From: Aureimonas psammosilenae
GTDB taxonomy: Bacteria; Pseudomonadota; Alphaproteobacteria; Rhizobiales; Rhizobiaceae
Assembly: GCF_009176975.1 (NCBI RefSeq)
Contig: NZ_WEZG01000003.1
Location: forward strand, 372,001-436,000
Length of the DNA stretch: 64,000 nt
Direction: 5' to 3'
Shown here: positions 23,843-32,053 of the stretch, piece by piece
Layout of the letters: each line of letters opens with the position of its first letter
Position numbering within the stretch: position 1 is the first letter of the stretch
The notes under the pieces: model-generated
The model's input: only the letters and a program-made list of their open reading frames with translations
What the model was told of the DNA's origin: nothing
The model's database searches: none
Position numbers and translations under genes: made by a program

Positions 23843-24925
23843 TCAGGCGGCGCCGGCCCGTGCAGTCGATTTCGACTGCAGGAAGTAGATGAGTTCCGCG
23901 ACCGCCTTGTAGAACTGCGAGGGAATCATCTGGTCGATTTCCACATGGTCGTACATCGACCTTGCCAAGAGCTTGTCCTCGAACACGGGCACGTCGTTGG
24001 CTTCGGCGATTTCGCGGATTTTCAGCGCGATGAGGTCGGCGCCCTTGGCGACCACCACCGGCGCACCGCCGTCCTCGCGCGAATAACGAAACGCGATGGC
24101 GTAGTGCGTCGGGTTGGCGATCACGAGCGTCGCCTGGGGCACGGCGGCCATCATGCGCTTGCGGTTGCGCTCGCGGGCGATCTGGCGCTGGCGCGCCTTC
24201 ACCATCGGATTGCCTTCCTGCTCCTTCATCTCCTCCTTGATCTCCTGCTTGGACATGCGGAGATCGCGCCGCCAATGGATGCGCGAGAAGAGAAGGTCGG
24301 CCGCGACAAGCGCGATCGTCGCGACCGAAACGATCGCCAGGAGTTGCATCGCGAGCGAAAGCAGCGTTTCCGGCAGGGCCAGCGGATCGGAGAACATGGT
24401 CTTCATCGTGTCCGCCAGGTTGCTGGAAAGAATCCAACCCACGATGATCGTGACCGCGCCGAACTTGAACAGCGCCTTGCCGAACTCGGTGAAGCCCTTG
24501 ACGCCGAACATGCGGCTCCAGCCGCTGGCCGGCGACAGATTGGACCATTTCGGCCGAATCCGTTCCAGGTTGACCTGGGGCGGGTTCTGCAGAACCGAGG
24601 CCAGAATGCCGGCGACAAGGAAGAAGCCGGTGGCGGGCAGCACGAAATGCCCGGTCTGAAGGGCGACTCCTTGCAGGAAGTGGAGGGCGTCGGCACCGTT
24701 CTCGATATCCCATTGGGTTGGGTTCTCGAAGGTTGATCGCAGATTCGACACGAGCGAATCGGAAACATCCCTCGCGGCGAAGGCCGTGAAGGCTATGGAG
24801 GCCAGAAGAGAACCGAGAATGGGCGCTTCCTTGGAGAAAGGCAGATTGCCCTTCTCGACGGTATCGCGGATGCGCTTCTCGGTCGCTTCCTCTGTCCTTG
24901 AGTCCTTCTCGGCACCTTCGGCCAC
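23843..24925 (-). CDS. flhB: FlhB, flagellar export specificity switch protein
   Basis: Membrane export-gate protein whose cytoplasmic domain self-cleaves to switch from hook to filament export. 360 aa. The N-terminal EEATEKRIRDTVEKGNLPFS is a family hallmark, followed by four membrane helices to about residue 215. The autocleavage motif NPTH is present in ATLVIANPTHYAIAFRYSRE, and the end DHVEIDQMIPSQFYKAVAEL is typical. In a unit with fliG upstream (45-base gap). Confidence 0.96.
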   Translation of the reverse strand: MAEGAEKDSRTEEATEKRIRDTVEKGNLPFSKEAPILGSLLASIAFTAFAARDVSDSLVSNLRSTFENPTQWDIENGADALHFLQGVALQTGHFVLPATGFFLVAGILASVLQNPPQVNLERIRPKWSNLSPASGWSRMFGVKGFTEFGKALFKFGAVTIIVGWILSSNLADTMKTMFSDPLALPETLLSLAMQLLAIVSVATIALVAADLLFSRIHWRRDLRMSKQEIKEEMKEQEGNPMVKARQRQIARERNRKRMMAAVPQATLVIANPTHYAIAFRYSREDGGAPVVVAKGADLIALKIREIAEANDVPVFEDKLLARSMYDHVEIDQMIPSQFYKAVAELIYFLQSKSTARAGAA

Positions 24926-24970
24926 GGCGATCCTGCCCTAAACCGTCTTAAAACTGCCTTGACGGAACCC

Positions 24971-26014
24971 TCAGCTTTCGCTGGAGGCCGTCAGGAGGAT
25001 GCGGCCTTCGGAGGCCAGTCGGAGCGCGAGCGAGGCGATGGTGCGCCTTGCCGCCGTGACATCCTTGGCCGACACCTCGGCGGCCTGGCCGAGTTCGGCC
25101 TCCACCATGCGCCGCGCTCTGGCGGCGAGCGAGGACGTGACGGCTTCGATGAGTTCCGGCGACGCGCCGCGAAGGGCGAGCGTCACGGATTCCGACGGCA
25201 CCGAGTCGAACAGGATGAGGCGCGCCTTCTTCGGCACGTTCGGCAGGTCCTCGAAGGCGAAGAGCAGGCTGCGGATGGCCTTGGCCTCGTCGGGCTCGCG
25301 CGCTTCGATGGAGGCCAGGAGATCGTCGGTCTGCACCTTTTCCATGCGGTTGGCGATCTCGGCGAGCGCCGCGCGCCGCGCCTTCTTCTCCGCCGTGCCG
25401 GAGCCGGCCACGAAGACTTCGCGCATCTTTTCCTCGACCAGCGCTTCCGTGGCTCCGCCGAGGGCCTTGGCGTCGAGCATGCGGCGCATCACGTCGTTGC
25501 GCAGGTCCCCTTCGAGCCCGGCGACCACCGCCGCCGCGATTTCCGGCTCGATGCGCGACAGGATCACGGCCGCGACCTGCGGATGCTCGGCCGAAAGAAG
25601 GGCCTGGAGAGCCGGGGTCCCGAGCTTCTCCATTTCTTCCCAGACGTTCAGGATCGGTCCGGTGAAGAGGCTCTGGTCGATGAAGTCGTCGGCTCCGAAG
25701 ATGTTGCTCATCTCGTCGGCCGAAAGGACGCTGCGCATCAGGCGGCCGAGTTCGTCATCGAGATCGGACAAGCCGGAACCGCTTTTGAACTCCTCCTGGA
25801 AGTCGTTCACGAGCTGGTCGAGCTGGTCGGCCGAAACGCTTTTCTGAGCCGCGACGCTGTCCTTCATCGCACGCAGCTCGTCGGGGCTGAAATGCTTCAA
25901 CAGCCGCGAGGCACCGTTGGCGCCCAGGGCGAGAAGCAGCACCGCCGCCTTCGCCGGACCGGGCATGACGACATCGACGCCGCCGGAAAATTCGGAATAG
26001 GAAGCGAGGCTCAT
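24971..26014 (-). CDS. fliG: FliG, rotor/switch protein
   Basis: Rotor protein that contacts FliF and the stator. 347 aa. The middle domain has the EHPQ motif (LLSAEHPQVAAVILSRIEPE) that contacts FliM. The C-terminal torque domain reads LLFAFEDLPNVPKKARLILF followed by DSVPSESVTLALRGASPELI, with charged residues in the torque helix. N-terminal part GPAKAAVLLLALGANGASRL is the FliF-binding region. 17 bases after fliN. Confidence 0.95.
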   Translation of the reverse strand: MSLASYSEFSGGVDVVMPGPAKAAVLLLALGANGASRLLKHFSPDELRAMKDSVAAQKSVSADQLDQLVNDFQEEFKSGSGLSDLDDELGRLMRSVLSADEMSNIFGADDFIDQSLFTGPILNVWEEMEKLGTPALQALLSAEHPQVAAVILSRIEPEIAAAVVAGLEGDLRNDVMRRMLDAKALGGATEALVEEKMREVFVAGSGTAEKKARRAALAEIANRMEKVQTDDLLASIEAREPDEAKAIRSLLFAFEDLPNVPKKARLILFDSVPSESVTLALRGASPELIEAVTSSLAARARRMVEAELGQAAEVSAKDVTAARRTIASLALRLASEGRILLTASSES

Positions 26015-26031
26015 CAGGGTTCAGGCGTTAT

Positions 26032-26466
26032 TCAGGCATTGACGGATTTGGCGCGCTGCGGCTTGGCGCCGGGCGACACGATCTCGGTAAGCGTGATGCC
26101 GAAGCGCGATTCCTCGTTCTCCAGAACCACCACCTCGCCCCGCGCCACGATGCGGCCGTTGACGATCAGATCCACGGGGTCGCCGATCGAGGTGTCGAGC
26201 TTCACCACCGCGCCGCGGCCGAGCTTCACGAGATTGGCCACCGGCATCACCGCCGATCCGAGAACCACCTGCATCGTCACGGGAATGTCCATGATGATGT
26301 TGAGGTCGGGCTTGGATTCGACGTGCGCCTGCGACGGCTCGTCGTCCTCGACCGCCGGCATCGCGAAGGTGTCGGCGTCCGAAAAATCGAAGGCGGACGT
26401 ATCCAGTTCGTCCTTGCCGTCCATCTCGTCGTCCATCATCCTCGTGTCTCCTTGTGAGGTCGGCAT
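26032..26466 (-). CDS. fliN: FliN, C-ring switch protein
   Basis: C-ring component. 144 aa: an acidic N-terminal region (MMDDEMDGKDELDTSAFDFS) and a SpoA domain at about residues 60-135 (DIPVTMQVVLGSAVMPVANL, VDLIVNGRIVARGEVVVLEN, ESRFGITLTEIVSPG). Located between the small membrane-protein gene and fliG. The N-terminal MPTSQGDTR could be trimmed if the Met at residue 11 is used. Confidence 0.93.
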   Translation of the reverse strand: MPTSQGDTRMMDDEMDGKDELDTSAFDFSDADTFAMPAVEDDEPSQAHVESKPDLNIIMDIPVTMQVVLGSAVMPVANLVKLGRGAVVKLDTSIGDPVDLIVNGRIVARGEVVVLENEESRFGITLTEIVSPGAKPQRAKSVNA

Positions 26467-26531
26467 CGTCTTTTCGTTCCGCCTTGGAGGCCCGCCCGCT
26501 CGGGCGGGTTCCCTGTCGGCGAAACCCGTCG

Positions 26532-26927
26532 TTAACGATTAGCGGCGGAACCTGACGCGAGGCGGGACTCGATCATTCCGAGCCATGTGTCCTGCGGGCC
26601 GCCGGCCGGCTGCGGGCGCGCGGCGGCATCGTTGGCCACGGCCAGCCGGCGGTCGGCGACGCGGATCGTGTCTTCCAGTTCCACCGCCACGTCGCGGGCG
26701 GCGGAAATGCGCTCGTCCAGCGCGGCGACGATCTCGACGCCTTCCGAGCGCAGCATCACCACGGCATGGGCCGCGCGGTTGATGGCGGCATCGGCGTCGC
26801 GCAGCGCCTTGGACATTTCCGTTTCGCCGCGACGAAGGGCGCGTAGCTCGCGCGCCATAACGACGGTGCGCCAGCCCGTGAAGGCCAGCGCACCCAGAAG
26901 AGCCAGATCAATCGGCGAGGATATCAT
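26532..26927 (-). CDS. Small membrane-anchored coiled-coil protein of the flagellar cluster (DUF6468-like)
   Basis: 131 aa. One N-terminal membrane helix (PIDLALLGALAFTGWRTVVM), then a long charged helix (LRALRRGETEMSKALRDADA, then HAVVMLRSEGVEIVAALDER) likely to form a coiled coil, and a Pro/Gln/Gly-rich end. Similar small proteins sit beside fliM in many alphaproteobacterial flagellar operons, and I believe they are filed as DUF6468, but the family label is from memory. Its start overlaps the end of fliM by 20 bases in another frame, supporting co-translation. Function unknown; a motor- or stator-associated role is inference. Confidence 0.7.
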   Translation of the reverse strand: MISSPIDLALLGALAFTGWRTVVMARELRALRRGETEMSKALRDADAAINRAAHAVVMLRSEGVEIVAALDERISAARDVAVELEDTIRVADRRLAVANDAAARPQPAGGPQDTWLGMIESRLASGSAANR

Positions 26928-27840
26928 CGATAAATTCCTCCGTGGGATCGATCTTTTCCTCGATCCGGACCATGTAGGCGTCGCGTGTCATTCCTATGCG
27001 TCCGCGGAAGAGCCGCTGCTCCTCGCACTCCACGACGATGAGGCTTTCCATCGTCGCATCGAGAACGATCGTCTGGCCGACGGCGAAGCTCGCCACCTCG
27101 CCGAGCGTGATCTGACGCTCGTCGAGAAGCGCCCTCACCTGAAGATCGGCGAGTTGCAGCCCTTCCTGGATGTTCTTGGCCCAGGTCTCGTCCACGGCCG
27201 GGGCCGCGCGTTCCGGGACCACGGCGAGCTTGCGCCGATGCATGGCGAAAGCCTTTTCGGGGATCGCCGCGCGCAACGTCGAGGCCATGTCGCCGAGCTT
27301 CAGCCCGAAGGTCATGACCACGAAGCCCCGCGCGTCCTTCGCCAGAAGGTCGTCCAGTTCCTCCGCGATGGTGGAGGACAGGAAGACATCCGGGCGGATA
27401 TCGAGCGGCGCGATCTCGGCGAACACGGCATTGGCCGTTTCCGCGAAGCTCGACAAGCCCTTTTCGGTCAAGCGCCGGTCGAGCGCCGTTGCCGGACGCG
27501 GACCCCGCCATCCTTTGCCGACGCCGCCGAAGATGGCTTCGGCGAAGATGTCGGAGGCGGCCGGATCGGCGAGAAGAGCGCCGATCTCGGTCCATTTGGG
27601 CGAACGCAGCACCGTGGCGAAGGCGACCTCACCGATCTCCGGCGCGCCCTTGGAAAGAACGAGGCTGGACACGCCGAGGCATTCGATCTCGACCGGGCTG
27701 GTGCAGAACTCGCCGAAGGCCTCAGCCGCGGCATCGGCCCATGCGTCGCCGAGAAGCTTCAAGCGCGGCAGCTTGTCCGGCTCGATCCGCGAAGCGGACC
27801 GGATCTGCGCTTCGATGGTGCGTTCGGCTGTCATCGACAT
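26908..27840 (-). CDS. fliM: FliM, C-ring switch protein
   Basis: Central switch protein of the C ring. 310 aa, slightly short (about 330 in enterics). The middle domain has recognisable FliM patterns (LSSFAETANAVFAEIAPLDI, VVMTFGLKLGDMASTLRAAI, PEKAFAMHRRKLAVVPERAA) and the C-terminus is a SpoA domain (ALLDERQITLGEVASFAVGQ, then IVVECEEQRLFRGRIGMTRD). The N-terminus (MSMTAERTIEAQIRSASRIE) shows no recognisable LSQxEID-type CheY-binding peptide. Placed between motA (24-base gap) and the small membrane protein. Confidence 0.9.
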   Translation of the reverse strand: MSMTAERTIEAQIRSASRIEPDKLPRLKLLGDAWADAAAEAFGEFCTSPVEIECLGVSSLVLSKGAPEIGEVAFATVLRSPKWTEIGALLADPAASDIFAEAIFGGVGKGWRGPRPATALDRRLTEKGLSSFAETANAVFAEIAPLDIRPDVFLSSTIAEELDDLLAKDARGFVVMTFGLKLGDMASTLRAAIPEKAFAMHRRKLAVVPERAAPAVDETWAKNIQEGLQLADLQVRALLDERQITLGEVASFAVGQTIVLDATMESLIVVECEEQRLFRGRIGMTRDAYMVRIEEKIDPTEEFIDDILAD

Positions 27841-27864
27841 TGTTGGACCTCAATCCTTCCCAGA

Positions 27865-28737
27865 TCAGGCGGCCTGGGCGGAAGAACCGCCGCCGATGGT
27901 CTCGGACTCGACCTGGTCGATCGTCGGGCGCTCATAGGCCGAGATCGTCTTGCGGCCGTATTCGAGCGCGACCTGCGGCATGGCGCCGTTGATGTAGGCG
28001 ATCAGCGTCTGCTTCACGATCACGTAGCGGCGCAGCTTCTTCTCGCGCACCACCTTCACCTTGTGGGCGATCGGGCCGAACACGCCGTAGGAGAAGAAAA
28101 TACCGGCGAAGGTGCCGACAAGTGCGGCGCCGATGAGGTGGCCGAGAACTTCCGGCGACTGGTCCAGCGCGCCCATGGCGTGGACGATGCCGAGAACGGC
28201 GGCGACGATGCCGAGCGCGGGCAGGCCGTCGGCGATGTCCTGAAGCGCTTTCGCCGGCTTCAGCGTGTCGCGCGACACGGTCTGGATTTCCTCGTCCATC
28301 AGCGACTCGACTTCGTGGCCCTTGACGTTGCCGATGATGATGAGGCGGCAATAGTCGCAGATGAAGTTGAGGATCGGCTTGTCCTTCAGGATCGTCGGAT
28401 AGGCCGAGAAGATCGCGGAGGCTTCCGGATTGTCGACATGCTCCTCGACCTCGGAACGGGGCTTGGAGCGCATCTCGCGCATCAGGGAATGCAGAAGGCT
28501 CAAGAGCGCCAGATACTCGGCCTGCTTGGGCACGGAGTTCTTCAAGGCCTCCATCACGCCCTTGCCGGTATCCTTCACGACCTTCATCGAATTGCCGATC
28601 AGGAAGGTGCCGAGCGCCGCGCCCAGGATGATCACGAGTTCATAGGGCTGCCAGAGCACGTCGAGGTGGCCGCCGGCGGCGACATAGCCGCCGAGGACGC
28701 AGGCGATCGTAACGACAAGTCCGAGCAAAACGCCCAT
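27865..28737 (-). CDS. motA: MotA, flagellar stator protein
   Basis: Ion-channel stator subunit. 290 aa, four membrane helices. Signatures: [20 protein letters not shown] at the N-terminus, the cytoplasmic loop with [20 protein letters not shown], and [20 protein letters not shown] with the conserved Pro of helices 3-4. C-terminal [20 protein letters not shown]. First gene of motA-fliM-small membrane protein-fliN-fliG-flhB, divergent from flgF over a 193-base region that must hold both promoters. Confidence 0.95.
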   Translation of the reverse strand: MGVLLGLVVTIACVLGGYVAAGGHLDVLWQPYELVIILGAALGTFLIGNSMKVVKDTGKGVMEALKNSVPKQAEYLALLSLLHSLMREMRSKPRSEVEEHVDNPEASAIFSAYPTILKDKPILNFICDYCRLIIIGNVKGHEVESLMDEEIQTVSRDTLKPAKALQDIADGLPALGIVAAVLGIVHAMGALDQSPEVLGHLIGAALVGTFAGIFFSYGVFGPIAHKVKVVREKKLRRYVIVKQTLIAYINGAMPQVALEYGRKTISAYERPTIDQVESETIGGGSSAQAA

Positions 28738-28930
28738 GACGGTGTTCCCTTATTTCTTATCCTTCCGGGGTACGAACAAGGACTTGTGCGAGCCTGACGG
28801 AAGCCGGGAAAGGCTGGCGCAAGCGTGGGTTACGATGGTCGCGGGAGGCTCAGGTCGAAACGCCATGTCCGGCGCTCGCCGCTTCGCCGAACCTTCCGCT
28901 TCACGACATTCCCAAGGAACTGGATCATCG

Positions 28931-29656
28931 ATGCAGACCTCGCTCCCGGTGGCCCTTTCGGCGCAGCTCGCCATGGAAAAGCGGCTGAACACCATCGCCG
29001 ACAACATCGCCAATGTCAGGACCGTCGGCTTTCGCGCCGAAGAGGTGAAGTTCGAGACCTTCATGTCGCAGGCGGCCAAGGAGCCGGTCGCCTTCGCCTC
29101 CACGGGCGAGCACTACATCTCCACCCGCACCGGTGAGATGACGCAGACCGGCAACACGCTCGACATGGCCGTCAACGGCAAGGCGTGGTTCGCCCTCCAG
29201 GGCGCCAACGGGCCGATCTATACCCGCGACGGCCGCATGACGATGACGGAAGCCGGCGACCTCGTTTCGATGAACGGCGAGCCCGTCCTCGACGTCGGCG
29301 GCGCGCCCCTTCAGGTCAACCCGAACGGCGGCGCGGTGACCATCGCCCGCGACGGCATGATGTCCCAGAACGGCGTGCAGATCGGCGCGGTCGGCCTGTT
29401 CGAGATGCCCGCCAACGCCAAGCTGACGCGCGTCGGCACTTCGGGCGTCCGGCCGGACGTGGCGGCGCAGCCGGTGGTGGACTTCGCCGGCACCAGCGTC
29501 ATGCAGGGTTTCGTGGAAGGCGCCAACGTCAACCCGGTTCTGGAAATGACCCGCCTCATCGACGTCCAGCGCGCCTTCGAGAGCGCTTCCAACCTGATTC
29601 AGACCTCCGAGAAGTCGCTGGACGACGCGGTGTCTTCGCTCGGGTCGAAGGCCTGA
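28931..29656 (+). CDS. flgF: FlgF, proximal rod protein
   Basis: Rod subunit. The start is set at the ATG at 28931 (MQTSLPVALSAQLAMEKRLN), giving 241 aa; the open frame extends upstream to 28736 but that part is not FlgF-like and overlaps motA. Motifs: TIADNIANVRTVGFRAEEVK, GNTLDMAVNGKAWFALQGAN and the end VEGANVNPVLEMTRLIDVQR then AFESASNLIQTSEKSLDDA. Only flgF and fliI run on the plus strand in the flagellar locus. Confidence 0.95.
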   Translation: MQTSLPVALSAQLAMEKRLNTIADNIANVRTVGFRAEEVKFETFMSQAAKEPVAFASTGEHYISTRTGEMTQTGNTLDMAVNGKAWFALQGANGPIYTRDGRMTMTEAGDLVSMNGEPVLDVGGAPLQVNPNGGAVTIARDGMMSQNGVQIGAVGLFEMPANAKLTRVGTSGVRPDVAAQPVVDFAGTSVMQGFVEGANVNPVLEMTRLIDVQRAFESASNLIQTSEKSLDDAVSSLGSKA

Positions 29657-29660
29657 TCCG

Positions 29661-30992
29661 GTGCAACGCCATCAGCGCCCCGAACGGGGCTCGCTCAACG
29701 ACCCCCTGATCCGCGTTTCGGGTCATATCGTCGACGTTTCCGCGCAGGCGTTCCGCGTCGCCGGCCTGTCGCCCTTCGTGCGGCTTGGCGATTGCGTCGC
29801 GACGGCCGGACCGGACGGCGACGAACTCGGCGAGGTCGTGCGCGTCGAAGAAAGAACGGCGACCGTGAAGCCGTTCAGCGCCAATTTCCGCTCCGGCGTG
29901 CGCAGCCCCGCCTGGCGCACCGGCCCCGTCACCATCGCCCCCGCCAAGAGCTGGAAAGGCCGCACTGTCGACGCCTTCGGTCGCCCTTGCGACAATCTCG
30001 GCCCCCTGAAACGAGGCCCGCGCGAATGCGCCGCCGACACGATGCCCGACACCGCCATGGGGCGCGGGCGCGTCGAGAAGCCGGCGCGGACCGACGTGAA
30101 GGCGATCGACATCTTCACGCCGCTGGTGAAGGGCCAGCGCATGGGAGTCTTCGCGGGCTCCGGCGTCGGCAAGTCGACGCTGATGGGCATGCTGGCGCGC
30201 GCCAAGGGCTTCGACACCATCGTCGTGGCGCTTGTCGGCGAGCGCGGCCGCGAGGTGCGTGAATTTCTGGAAGTCACCATGGCGGGCGACCTCTCGCGCC
30301 TCGTCACCGTGGTCGCGACCGGCGACGAAAGCCCGATGATGCGCCGGCTGGCGCCGAAGACCGCGATGTCGGTCGCCGAGTTCTTTCGCGACGAGGGCGA
30401 CGACGTTCTCCTGATCGTGGATTCGGTGACACGCCTTGCCCATGCCGCTCGCGACGTGGCGCTGGCGGCCGGGGAGCCGCCGGTGGCGCGCGGTTATCCG
30501 CCGAGCGTCTTTTCCGAGCTTCCGCGCCTTCTGGAGCGCGCAGGCCCCGGCCCAATCGGCAAGGGCACGATCACCGGCCTGTTCGCCGTTCTGGTAGACG
30601 GCGACGACCACAACGAGCCGATCGCCGACGCAATTCGCGGCACGCTGGACGGCCACATCGTCCTGTCGCGTTCCATCGCCGAGGAAGGCCGCTTCCCGGC
30701 CGTGGACGTCCTGAAATCCATCTCGCGCCTTTCCGACCTTTGCTGGGACGCGCAGGAACGCGAACTCGTGATGCGGCTGCGCTCGATGATCTCGCGCTAC
30801 GAGGACACGCGGGACCTGCGCCTTCTCGGCGGCTATGCGCGAGGCGGCGACGCCGCGCTCGACCAGGCCGTGGACCTCGTGCCCATCATCTACAGCGCCA
30901 TCACGCAGAAGCCGGCCGACAATTTCAGCGGCAAGGCCTTCGACGAACTGTCGCGGCTGTTGAAACAGGGCATCGCCTCCGCGCAAGGATAA
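29661..30992 (+). CDS. fliI: FliI, flagellar export ATPase
   Basis: Cytoplasmic ATPase that powers or primes flagellar protein export. 443 aa. Walker A is GVFAGSGVGKSTLMGM (about residues 163-178); Walker B is in DVLLIVDSVTRLAHAARDVA; the F1-like VFSELPRLLERAG and LDGHIVLSRSIAEEGRFPAV follow. The start is GTG, four bases after the flgF stop, which indicates coupling. No fliJ-like gene follows; the next 144 bases to the glycine-rich gene are empty. Confidence 0.95.
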   Translation: MQRHQRPERGSLNDPLIRVSGHIVDVSAQAFRVAGLSPFVRLGDCVATAGPDGDELGEVVRVEERTATVKPFSANFRSGVRSPAWRTGPVTIAPAKSWKGRTVDAFGRPCDNLGPLKRGPRECAADTMPDTAMGRGRVEKPARTDVKAIDIFTPLVKGQRMGVFAGSGVGKSTLMGMLARAKGFDTIVVALVGERGREVREFLEVTMAGDLSRLVTVVATGDESPMMRRLAPKTAMSVAEFFRDEGDDVLLIVDSVTRLAHAARDVALAAGEPPVARGYPPSVFSELPRLLERAGPGPIGKGTITGLFAVLVDGDDHNEPIADAIRGTLDGHIVLSRSIAEEGRFPAVDVLKSISRLSDLCWDAQERELVMRLRSMISRYEDTRDLRLLGGYARGGDAALDQAVDLVPIIYSAITQKPADNFSGKAFDELSRLLKQGIASAQG

Positions 30993-31136
30993 GCGGGCCG
31001 CCCCATGCGCCGGCGAACTGCGCGATTTTTCGTGCGGTGGGCGAGGAAATGATCCCCACGTTTCGGAACGAGGCGACTGCATGGGGCGTCTATCCCTGGA
31101 AGGCTTCGCATCGAGGCCGCAGAGACAGGGACAGGC

Positions 31137-31628
31137 ATGATGAACAAGATCGGCTCGATGGCGCTCGCTCTCGTGATCGGACTCGGCGCGGCGTCCGGCG
31201 CTTATGCGCAGGCCGGTGGCGGTGCGGGCGGTGGTGCAGGCGGCGGCGGTGCGGGTGGCGGCTCGGGTGGTGCAAGCTCGGGCACGGGCGGCGCGGGTGC
31301 AGGTTCCGGCGGCGCCGGCTCCACAACCGGCACGGGCAGCGCGACCACCGGAACCGGAACGGCAGGCACGGCCGGCGGCGGCAATACGGGCTCCTCGGCC
31401 GGCACGGATACGGGCGGCGCGGCCACGGGCACCACGAACGGTGCGCTCGGCGGCACGGGCGGCGCGACCGTCAACGGCGGCACGGTGGACGGCAGCAATA
31501 CCGGCAATGCGTCCGACCCGACCTCCAACCCGATCAATGGCGGGACGGGCATGACCGGCGGCAACACCCGTTCGGGAAACACCAATCCGAACTGCCCCGC
31601 CGGCTCGACCGGCAACGGCACCTGCTGA
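31137..31628 (+). CDS. Glycine-rich secreted protein, unknown function
   Basis: 163 aa. A good signal peptide (MNKIGSMALALVIGLGAASG, cleavage near AYAQ) is followed by an almost pure Gly/Ala/Ser/Thr/Asn sequence, in which GG is spaced by A, S or T, shifting to Asn- and Thr-rich repeats. It ends with a small Cys-bounded segment, NPNCPAGSTGNGTC. No enzyme motif. Low-complexity composition makes homology unreliable; it could be a cell-surface or matrix protein. It stands alone between fliI and the clpS gene, with a stem-loop immediately after its stop. That it is a gene rests on the signal peptide, the ATGATG start and the closing Cys pair. Confidence 0.65.
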   Translation: MMNKIGSMALALVIGLGAASGAYAQAGGGAGGGAGGGGAGGGSGGASSGTGGAGAGSGGAGSTTGTGSATTGTGTAGTAGGGNTGSSAGTDTGGAATGTTNGALGGTGGATVNGGTVDGSNTGNASDPTSNPINGGTGMTGGNTRSGNTNPNCPAGSTGNGTC

Positions 31629-31636
31629 ATCAACAC

Positions 31637-31663
31637 GGACGGCGCGTTTCCTCAGCGCCGTCC
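31637..31663. terminator. Stem-loop between the glycine-rich gene and clpS
   Basis: 9-bp perfect stem (GGACGGCGC 31637-31645 with GCGCCGTCC 31655-31663), 9-base loop. It lies between the convergent ends of the glycine-rich gene and clpS and may serve both. The tail TATTCC is only weakly U-rich. Confidence 0.55.
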
Positions 31664-31968
31664 TATTCCTCGGGCTCCGTGGTGAACAACAGCGGAAAGC
31701 CCAAGCGCCGACCGGCATCCGTCGCCCGCGTCGCCTTTGTTTCGGCGATGTCCTTGGTGAACACGGCCACCACGCAGCTTCCCTTGCGATGGGCCGTCAC
31801 CATCACGCGATGCGCCTCGTCAGGCCCCATCCTGAACTCCGCCTTCAACACACTCACCACGAATTCGCGCGGCGTGTAGTCGTCGTTGACGAGGATCACC
31901 TTGTGCAGCTTCGGCCGCTCGACCTTCGGCTTGATAACGGTTCGTGGAATCAGTTCGGTATCGGTCAT
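31663..31968 (-). CDS. clpS: ClpS, ATP-dependent Clp protease adaptor
   Basis: Adaptor that hands N-degron substrates to ClpA/ClpP. 101 aa. Signature VILVNDDYTPREFVVSVLKA, with the substrate-pocket segment VMVTAHRKGSCVVAVFTKDI and the end TKATRATDAGRRLGFPLLFT. Many Rhizobiales carry two ClpS paralogues; the short N-terminal extension here fits the shorter, ClpS2-like form (inference). No clpA is adjacent. Divergent from the DUF853 gene across 85 bases. Confidence 0.92.
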   Translation of the reverse strand: MTDTELIPRTVIKPKVERPKLHKVILVNDDYTPREFVVSVLKAEFRMGPDEAHRVMVTAHRKGSCVVAVFTKDIAETKATRATDAGRRLGFPLLFTTEPEE

Positions 31969-32053
31969 CGTGATGGGTCTCTATCCGCCGGGCACCTTTG
32001 AAACGGTGAGGCGGTCCTTATAAACGAAGGGAGATATCGGGAGACCTGTCGTC

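Noticed and set aside
26587-28797. A 736-codon plus-strand open frame, rich in Arg, Asp, Gly and Leu
   Set aside because: Opposite motA, fliM and the small membrane protein gene; typical GC-rich shadow frame.
28736-28930. N-terminal extension of flgF to 28736
   Set aside because: The added residues are not FlgF-like and the frame would start inside motA; the ATG at 28931 begins the conserved protein.
28738-28930. Search for a sigma-54 (GG-N10-GC) or sigma-28 promoter between motA and flgF
   Set aside because: No match with correct spacing; rhizobial flagellar genes usually do not depend on these factors.
29556-31718. A 720-codon minus-strand open frame
   Set aside because: Opposite fliI, flgF end and the glycine-rich gene; no motif, low-complexity Arg/Gly/Ala content.
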